A DNA stretch of 64,000 bases from WYZ-LMO2 sp038731605 (GTDB taxonomy: Archaea > Halobacteriota > Archaeoglobi > Archaeoglobales > Archaeoglobaceae), in the NCBI GenBank assembly GCA_038731605.1, contig JAVYQP010000006.1, positions 1 to 64,000 on the forward strand, in the 5' to 3' direction. The translations under genes and the position numbers were made by a program. Position 1 is the stretch's first letter, and the number at the start of each line of letters is the position of its first letter. Positions 59,174-64,000 of the stretch are shown piece by piece. The notes under the pieces are model-generated. The model searched no databases, had not been told where the DNA came from, and saw only the letters and a program-made list of their open reading frames with translations.

Positions 59174-59675
59174 CTTCAACACCAAATTTTCGCTGACCAA
59201 GCTCCGCATCGAGGAAGAGCAAAGCCCTTGTGTCGTTTCCAGCGAGCTTAAGCTTTGCGACGATCTCGCCAAAGCTCCGCTCCTCCTCTACTTGCTCATT
59301 CACGAACCACTGGAGCATGTTAAAAGTCGCATGATCCTTTTCCTCAATCGATAAGTTAACGAGATCCGAAATTCGCTTAGTAACAGATTTCTCGTGCTCC
59401 AAGGCAAATTCAAAGGCTTCAAGTGGTGACTTCCACTCTTTCGGGGGTGCTTCAATCTCGTAGAGCTCAACTCTACCCCCACGATTTGCTATGTAGTCGA
59501 AGAACTTCATCGCATGCATCAGCTCCTCCTGCCACTGCACCTTCATCCAGTTTGCAAACCCCTTCAAACCCAAAGACTCGAAGTAGGCTGACATCGAAAG
59601 ATAGAGATACGCAGAATATATCTCACGGTTCAGTTGAACGTTCAAAGCCCCCACAACCTTCTCGCTGAGCGACAT
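59145..59675 (-). CDS. ftn: Ferritin
   Basis: A 176-residue four-helix ferritin. Ferroxidase ligands are in LNREIYSAYLYLSMSAYFE, QEELMHAMKFFDYI, and VNEQVEEERSFGEIV. It stores iron and detoxifies peroxide. Archaeoglobus ferritin forms an open 24-mer cage. ATG 59675 follows GGTGGTCGC and a TATA element at 59706-59714; the frame is open further upstream but the family start is MSLSEKVVGALN. It leads the ftn/flavin-reductase/half-ferritin operon. Confidence 0.92.
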   Translation of the reverse strand: MSLSEKVVGALNVQLNREIYSAYLYLSMSAYFESLGLKGFANWMKVQWQEELMHAMKFFDYIANRGGRVELYEIEAPPKEWKSPLEAFEFALEHEKSVTKRISDLVNLSIEEKDHATFNMLQWFVNEQVEEERSFGEIVAKLKLAGNDTRALLFLDAELGQRKFGVEDEPASAVQD

Positions 59676-59705
59676 GCGACCACCATTTAATTTTCTACCA
59701 CGAAA

Positions 59706-59714
59706 ATTTATAAA
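59706..59714 (-). promoter_or_regulatory. TATA box of the ferritin operon
   Basis: ATTTATAAA-type element on the minus strand about 35 nt before ATG 59675, leaving a short leader with a GGTGG ribosome-binding site. Confidence 0.45.
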
Positions 59715-59807
59715 TCTTTCTGGGCTTTTCACAACCCCTCTCTAACCGATTTACTCTCGAGCCAAGTTAGCCTATACGCCAATAAAGGGTTCCAAGGTTG
59801 AAAGGGT

Positions 59808-59818
59808 TATATATAAAA
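59808..59818 (+). promoter_or_regulatory. TATA box of hjc
   Basis: TTATATATAAA centred 23 nt before ATG 59835. Confidence 0.5.
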
Positions 59819-59834
59819 GGGCTTAGAAACACTG

Positions 59835-60230
59835 ATGAAAAGCAAGGGCTCGAGGTTCGAAAGAGAGCTCATCGCCGAGCTATGGAAAAATGGATTTGCA
59901 GCGGTGAGGGTTGCGGGTAGCGGAGTCTCGACGTTTCCTTGCCCTGATATCGTTGCGGGGAACGGTAAGAAATTCTTTGCCTTCGAAGTAAAGATGAGGA
60001 GCTCGTTGCCCCTTTACGTCTCTTCTGAAGAGATAGAGAAGCTGAGAAAGTTCTCAGAAGCGTTCGGAGCGAAGTGCTTCGTAGCCTTGAAGCTCCCACG
60101 GAAAAAGTGGAGATTCTTTGCCATCGAAGATATGAAAGAGACTGCGAAGGGCTTCAGCGTCGACGAAGAGGTCTATGAGATTGGGAAGGACATCTTAGAC
60201 CTCAGGGGATTGGCGCAGAAGAGGTTATAG
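59835..60230 (+). CDS. hjc: Holliday junction resolvase Hjc
   Basis: A 131-residue archaeal resolvase. It starts KGSRFERELIAELWKNGF (catalytic Glu), followed by RVAGSG, CPDIVAGNGKKFFAFEVKM (the Asp and the E-x-K of the nuclease core) and VSSEEIEKLRKFSEAFG. It makes paired cuts in four-way DNA junctions as a dimer. Its TATA box (TTATATATAAA) is about 23 nt upstream. It converges on the SpoIIM-like gene with a 6-nt overlap. Confidence 0.95.
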   Translation: MKSKGSRFERELIAELWKNGFAAVRVAGSGVSTFPCPDIVAGNGKKFFAFEVKMRSSLPLYVSSEEIEKLRKFSEAFGAKCFVALKLPRKKWRFFAIEDMKETAKGFSVDEEVYEIGKDILDLRGLAQKRL

Positions 60231-60758
60231 CCTAAAGGAGATCAGAATGGTTTCTATGAAGGCTGCAACGAGCAACATTGGGAGAACAAAGCGAGCAAAG
60301 TTAAAAATCGCTTTTGAGAAGTGTTTTTTAATGTTCTTTCTGTCTCTCACGAACTCAACCCCAAGCCAAAAGCCGTAGCTACACGCAAGGATCACCGCTG
60401 GGATTTCGAGGATCCCGTGAGGGAGAAGGAGCAAGATAAAGGTAACGATCCCAATCTCAGAGCCTACGAACTTCGCAAAGAAGCCTATGATGAGACCGTT
60501 GAGGAAGATAAAGAGAATTGGGACTACGCCAAAGAAAACGCCGAGAAGCATGGCTATGAAGGACTTTATCGAGTTGTTGAGGAAAATCAGAAGGAAGATC
60601 TCGAACGGTGACATCTCGTAGGAGAAGCTTCGGAGAAATTCTCTCAGACTTTCAATCTCCTTCTCCACAGCTCCCGGATAAGTTTCTGCGAGAAGATATC
60701 CTAAGTAGCACGAGCCAAAGAAGATCAGCGTGAGCGCTAAGAATGCGATTTTTATCAC
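60225..60758 (-). CDS. SpoIIM/DUF95-family membrane protein
   Basis: A 177-residue membrane protein with about five helices. The family core FLLIFLNNSIKSFIAMLLGVFFGVVPILFIFLNGLIIGFF is followed by LLPHGILEIPAVILACSYGFWLG. In Bacillus SpoIIM takes part in engulfment; archaeal members have no known job. It begins with GTG at 60758 and shares a TTTAAAAAAC promoter stretch (about 60779-60789) with the divergent ccmC gene. Confidence 0.82.
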   Translation of the reverse strand: MIKIAFLALTLIFFGSCYLGYLLAETYPGAVEKEIESLREFLRSFSYEMSPFEIFLLIFLNNSIKSFIAMLLGVFFGVVPILFIFLNGLIIGFFAKFVGSEIGIVTFILLLLPHGILEIPAVILACSYGFWLGVEFVRDRKNIKKHFSKAIFNFARFVLPMLLVAAFIETILISFRL

Positions 60759-60815
60759 GAAAACAATAGACGTCGGAAGTTTAAAAAACTTTTTAATCCA
60801 ACCACGACTCGTTTC

Positions 60816-61424
60816 ATGATCGAAAGGGTTCTGTTAGCCCTCGGAACAATTGCGCTCATCTTCGGTGGATACAACGCAGTGACTCTACCTGCAAAGATAG
60901 AAAGCTACAGAATCGTTTTCATCCACGTCCCGTCTGCGATAACCTCGTATTTAGCCTTCACAGTCTCTTTCCTATGTTCCCTCCTCTACCTGCGGAGCAA
61001 AGATCCGTTCAAAGACTTTGTTGCAAACACTTCCGCAAAAATTGGGCTCATACTTGCGGTAATTGCGTTCGTTACGGGTGCGATTTGGGCTAAGTCAACC
61101 TGGGGAACCTATTTTACCTGGTATGAGATAAGGGAAGTTCTCGTTCTGCTTTTGATCTTCGTTTATGCGATCTACTTTTCCATTCGTAACATCGTGGAAG
61201 GCGAGAAGGAAAGATTTTCAGCCATATACTTGATCATAGCCTATGTAACAGTTCCTTTCAGCTACATCGCAGGCTTTTTCTCTCCCCTACACCCAAGACC
61301 CTTTGAAGCAGAGTTCTCTTTCGAGTGGAGACTCAACCTCTTCCTAATGATCTTTGCGTTCTTTGCGATCTACGCATCCTACATGCTTTGGATTGCAAAA
61401 GCTAAGAAACCAAAAAGCTCATAA
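60816..61424 (+). CDS. ccmC: Heme-handling cytochrome c biogenesis protein CcmC
   Basis: A 202-residue protein with six membrane helices. The family tryptophan-rich loop is WAKSTWGTYFTWYEIREVLVL, with the flanking histidines in FIHVPSAI and FFSPLHPRPFE. CcmC binds heme at the outer face of the membrane and loads it onto CcmE for cytochrome c maturation. No other ccm genes are in the window, so the rest of the system must be elsewhere. Confidence 0.88.
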   Translation: MIERVLLALGTIALIFGGYNAVTLPAKIESYRIVFIHVPSAITSYLAFTVSFLCSLLYLRSKDPFKDFVANTSAKIGLILAVIAFVTGAIWAKSTWGTYFTWYEIREVLVLLLIFVYAIYFSIRNIVEGEKERFSAIYLIIAYVTVPFSYIAGFFSPLHPRPFEAEFSFEWRLNLFLMIFAFFAIYASYMLWIAKAKKPKSS

Positions 61425-61446
61425 AACTTTGAAACCAAAGGGTTCG

Positions 61447-61521
61447 GGGCTCGTAGCCTAGCACGGATATGGCGGCAGCCTCCTAAGCTGCAGGTCGCGG
61501 GTTCAAATCCCGCCGGGCCCG
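61447..61521 (+). tRNA. tRNA-Arg (CCT)
   Basis: 75 nt, intron-free. Acceptor GGGCTCG pairs with CGGGCCC (one T-G), discriminator G. Anticodon stem GCAGC/GCTGC around CTCCTAA, anticodon CCT reading AGG, the codon favoured in most genes here. T-arm GCGGG-TTCAAAT-CCCGC. It follows ccmC by 22 nt. The 140 nt downstream contain a small TCGAG-TAA-CTCGA hairpin and no gene. Confidence 0.95.
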
Positions 61522-61661
61522 CTTTTCTATACTCTATTAAGCCATTCCTCGCATTAGAAGTGTTTGGTGTTTCCCTAATTAAAATCTCAAGCAAGAAGAG
61601 TCGAGTAACTCGATCTAAAAACACTACTTGTCTCCCAAAAAAGGAGTGTGCTCGTTTTATC

Positions 61662-62393
61662 TTAGTCTCTCAAGAATTCGTAGACTCTTTGCGAGATCTC
61701 AGTAAACCTCGCATCAAATCTGTTCCTCGGTCTTTCGAGATCAACTTCGAGCAAAGCCTTCAGCCTTGCAGGTCTCTTCGAGAGGACAAGAATTCGATCT
61801 GCAAGGAAAACCGCTTCCTCGATGCTGTGCGTCACGTAAACAATTGTCTTCTTCGTTCTCTGCCAAATCTTCACAAGCTCAGCTTGCATCTCCATTCTCG
61901 TCTGCGCATCCAATGCGCTAAGCGGTTCATCCATTAAGAGGAGCTCTGGTTCGCAAACCAATGCTCTCGCAAGCGCAACCCTTTGCCTCATCCCGCCAGA
62001 GAGCTCGTGAGGGTAGCGATTTTCGAAACCCTCGAGTGCAACGAGTTTCAGCATTTCTTTCGCGATTTTCAAAGCCTCTTGCTTTGGCAACTTAGATTCG
62101 ATGCCGAAGAGAACGTTTCCAATCACCGTTCTCCATGGAAAAAGAGCATAGTCCTGAAAAACGAGCACTCTATCGTTACCCGGTTTTTTTATCTTCTCTC
62201 CCTTCAGCAAAACCTCTCCCTCGTAATCCTCGAATCCAGCGATTATCCTCAGCAAAGTTGTTTTCCCGCAACCACTCGGTCCGAGAACGCAGAAAAATTC
62301 CCCTTCTTTCACCGAGAAACTTAGCGAGTCGATGACGAGTAGATCGTTGAAGCTTTTCCTCAAATTCGAAACTCGAAGAATTTCACTCGACAA
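61662..62393 (-). CDS. ABC importer ATP-binding protein (nitrate/sulfonate/taurine type)
   Basis: A 243-residue ATPase. Walker A GPSGCGKTTLLR, Q-loop FQDYALFPW, signature LSGGMRQRVALARAL, Walker B LLLMDEPLSALD and the switch His in VTHSIEEA are all intact. It powers the adjacent permease. TTG 62393 is taken as start: it follows GGAGGAGGGGGC at a good distance and overlaps the permease stop by 11 nt; there is no ATG at a sensible place. Confidence 0.9.
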   Translation of the reverse strand: MSSEILRVSNLRKSFNDLLVIDSLSFSVKEGEFFCVLGPSGCGKTTLLRIIAGFEDYEGEVLLKGEKIKKPGNDRVLVFQDYALFPWRTVIGNVLFGIESKLPKQEALKIAKEMLKLVALEGFENRYPHELSGGMRQRVALARALVCEPELLLMDEPLSALDAQTRMEMQAELVKIWQRTKKTIVYVTHSIEEAVFLADRILVLSKRPARLKALLEVDLERPRNRFDARFTEISQRVYEFLRD

Positions 62394-63159
62394 CGAGCCC
62401 CCTCCTCCACCTGAGCACTCTGCCCTCCAAGAACTTATAAACGTTGTCCAACGCATAGCCTATGAGACCGATGCAAACCATGTAGGAAATGACGATCTCT
62501 GGCGCATGGTAAAGGCGGGCGATCTCTATCTGATACCCAAGCCCGTAAGCTGAAACGCCAAAGAGCTCTGCTGCGACTACGCACATCCATGCGACCCCCG
62601 AACCAACTCTGAGCCCCGTGAATATCGACGGCATGGAAGCTGGGATTATGACCTTCCTCAGGATCTCGAGCTTGCTCGCTCCAAGCGTTAAAGCAACTTC
62701 GACGAACTTCTTTTCCACGCTCGCAACTCCGTGGCGTGTGTTCAGCAAGATTGGGAAAAAGGCGCCTACGAATATTATGAAACCCGCAGCGGTGTGCGTG
62801 AGCTTCAAAAGCAGAATAGAGATCGGGATCCAAGCTATCGGCGGAATCGGGCGGATGAGTTCGATGATGGGTGAGAGAATGTTTTCAAGCCTTCTCGAAT
62901 AACCCATAAAGAGCCCAAGAGAGATTCCAAGCACTAAGGCGATTGAGAAACCGAGCACGTAGTGGTATAGGCTGAAAACGATATCTATTGGCATTTTAAA
63001 GCTCGGATCTTGGAAGCTTATGAGCTTAGCAAAGGCTGGGATCACCTTTGACGGTGGAGCCAAGAGAAACGGATCTCGAATGAAGAGATGGTAGAAGATC
63101 TCCCAGACGAGCAAAAAAATCGAGATCGAGGCTATTGCGTAAAAAAGTCTTGCCCTCAT
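62383..63159 (-). CDS. ABC importer permease (SsuC/TauC type)
   Basis: A 258-residue membrane protein with six helices. It shows IELIRPIPPIAWIPISILLL (EAA-loop region lead-in), EVALTLGASKLEILRKVIIPASMPSIFTGLRVGSG (EAA motif contacting the ATPase) and AELFGVSAYGLGYQI. It belongs to the nitrate/sulfonate/taurine permease group. Start overlaps the end of the binding-protein gene by 4 nt, placing the three genes in one operon. Confidence 0.9.
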   Translation of the reverse strand: MRARLFYAIASISIFLLVWEIFYHLFIRDPFLLAPPSKVIPAFAKLISFQDPSFKMPIDIVFSLYHYVLGFSIALVLGISLGLFMGYSRRLENILSPIIELIRPIPPIAWIPISILLLKLTHTAAGFIIFVGAFFPILLNTRHGVASVEKKFVEVALTLGASKLEILRKVIIPASMPSIFTGLRVGSGVAWMCVVAAELFGVSAYGLGYQIEIARLYHAPEIVISYMVCIGLIGYALDNVYKFLEGRVLRWRRGLVVE

Positions 63160-64000
63160 TCTAACTCGAGTTGTTTCTTAATCTGGGGAACCATTTTAAG
63201 CGCTTCACTGTAAAGCTCGGGATCCACGATGTTCTTCGCTTCGAGCCTCACCGCTTTTCCGTCCGCACTCCTCGTAACGCCCAACTCGAACTGAGAATCG
63301 CAGAGCGCTTGCAATCCACGAAGCCAAGTCTCGTTTCTCGGATCCGTCTGTAGATTCGTAGTCCCCGGGAATTCATTTGCTACGCTTTCGTTGATCTTAA
63401 GCCACTTTTCCAAGATCTTCACGACTTCCTCGTGGTTCTCCTCCTTTGTAGCGTATTCGCTCGCAATTATGTGAAGCGCTACGAACTTCACCGCAAGTTC
63501 TCTGTTGTTTTTAACGAAGTCCCCGCTCATTAAAACGACGCAACAGGGATGCATCGGGAACATTTCCCGAGAATGCATAACTATCTTCGCAGACCCTTCC
63601 TGAACCATCACGTAGGGCGCTGGGTCTGGGACAAAGGCTAAGTCCACAGATTTGCTCTTCAACGCCTCTCTTATCTCAGCGGTTCCCGGCGCTGAGACGA
63701 TCTCGGCTTTGATCCCTTTCTCTTTTAGCCAAGAGGATAAGATTGTCCACTGCACAGAGCCGGGTGGAAAAGTCATTATTCGCTTCCCGTTGAGCGACTC
63801 AACTGATTTGAACTCGAATTCGGGAATTGAGACAAGCGAAGACCCCTCTACGTTTGCAATCGCCACGATCTTCGCATCAAATCCACGGGAGATTATCGAA
63901 AGCGGTGGTGCTGAGCCCACGTAAGCTATGTCGTGTTGTTTTGCAGCGAACGCCTCCATCTGCGAAGGTCCTGAAGGGAAAGAGGTTGTGACGATCTTTT
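63156..64000 (-). CDS. ABC importer substrate-binding protein (SsuA/NMT1 type), 5' end cut by window
   Basis: At least 281 residues are visible and the gene runs off the window. The first visible part, KIVTTSFPSGPSQMEAFAAKQHDIAYVGSAPP, is the typical NMT1/SsuA hinge, followed by IVAIANVEGSSLVSI and a second lobe. It is a periplasmic-type solute receptor for sulfonates, nitrate, taurine or thiamine precursors; the exact ligand is not decidable. The ATG at 63959 is internal, not the true start. In a sulfur-respiring organism a sulfonate ligand would make sense. Confidence 0.88.
   Translation of the reverse strand, partial: KIVTTSFPSGPSQMEAFAAKQHDIAYVGSAPPLSIISRGFDAKIVAIANVEGSSLVSIPEFEFKSVESLNGKRIMTFPPGSVQWTILSSWLKEKGIKAEIVSAPGTAEIREALKSKSVDLAFVPDPAPYVMVQEGSAKIVMHSREMFPMHPCCVVLMSGDFVKNNRELAVKFVALHIIASEYATKEENHEEVVKILEKWLKINESVANEFPGTTNLQTDPRNETWLRGLQALCDSQFELGVTRSADGKAVRLEAKNIVDPELYSEALKMVPQIKKQLELE

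Noticed and set aside
58470..59675. Encapsulin nanocompartment locus
   Set aside because: The neighbouring protein is an FMN split barrel, not an HK97-fold shell, and the small protein has no cargo tail that I recognise.
1..64000. CRISPR array or cas genes to go with the CARF-like proteins
   Set aside because: No regularly spaced repeats or cas motifs were seen anywhere in the window. A single CRISPR-like stretch (CTTCAATCC near 49043-49051) occurs once and is not followed by repeats.

Overview
The window reads as chromosome from a hyperthermophilic, sulfate-reducing archaeon of the Archaeoglobus group. The evidence is a complete dissimilatory sulfate-activation block (sat, a small conserved gene, aprB, aprA). 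Around it are archaeal information-processing genes: a TFB C-terminus, Lsm, LonB, Top6A, family-B DNA polymerase, Hjc, RtcB, Pus10 and the archaeosine enzymes. An inositol-phosphate synthase, a free-standing 5S rRNA, and promoters with a TATA box about 25 nt ahead of near-leaderless starts fit the same group. Arginine codons are mostly AGA/AGG. I do not name the species.

Layout. 0-5.6 kb: TFB end, glutaredoxin-like protein, MBL hydrolase, PRC-barrel/DUF1614 pair, sugar epimerase, Lsm with a Cys-rich winged-helix protein, LonB. 5.6-8.4 kb (minus): hxlB, M42 peptidase, ino1. 8.4-10.1 kb: PiT permease with DUF47 partner. 10.3-19.8 kb (plus): purE-purC-carA-carB-larB-tgtA-arcS, nearly all overlapping. 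20.3-27.0 kb: alanine dehydrogenase and dph6, then the sat/apr locus and a Cys-rich DUF166 protein. 27.1-32.6 kb: rtcB, ilvD, a second CBS-DUF47-PiT module, 5S rRNA and a DUF167 gene. 32.6-37 kb: pus10, sir2, exonuclease III, radical-SAM/TRAM protein with a winged-helix protein. 37-39.4 kb: a CopB-type copper ATPase with foreign codon use, followed directly by tRNA-Phe. 39.4-42 kb: LysE, mannose-6-P isomerase, top6A. 42-45.1 kb (minus): an amidoligase-like cluster (RLAN-type protein, RimK-like ATP-grasp, GCS2-like ligase, YkgJ-type Cys-cluster protein). 45.3-50.4 kb: polB, manC, a DUF1646-like transporter. 50.5-55.9 kb (minus): a tightly overlapping operon of a CARF-like/wHTH regulator, RmuC, an RNase J-like MBL nuclease, a single-domain CARF-like protein, a PIN nuclease and probably a HAD phosphatase. 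56-64 kb: tRNA-Leu, a PAS/GAF degenerate kinase with a membrane partner, a ferritin/flavin-reductase/half-ferritin operon, hjc, SpoIIM, ccmC, tRNA-Arg and a sulfonate/nitrate-type ABC importer cut by the window end.

The gene set joins energy metabolism (sulfate to APS to sulfite) with biosynthesis and redox/metal defence. The strongest candidate for an undescribed system is the 50.5-55.9 kb operon. It combines two CARF-like ligand-sensing proteins with three unrelated nuclease families, has no cas gene in view, and has a perfect palindrome beside its TATA box. The RLAN/ATP-grasp/GCS2 cluster is the second candidate. No gap without a gene exceeds about 200 nt; the larger ones (10115-10314, 49024-49200, 56090-56267, 36926-37087) show promoter or terminator-like elements only.
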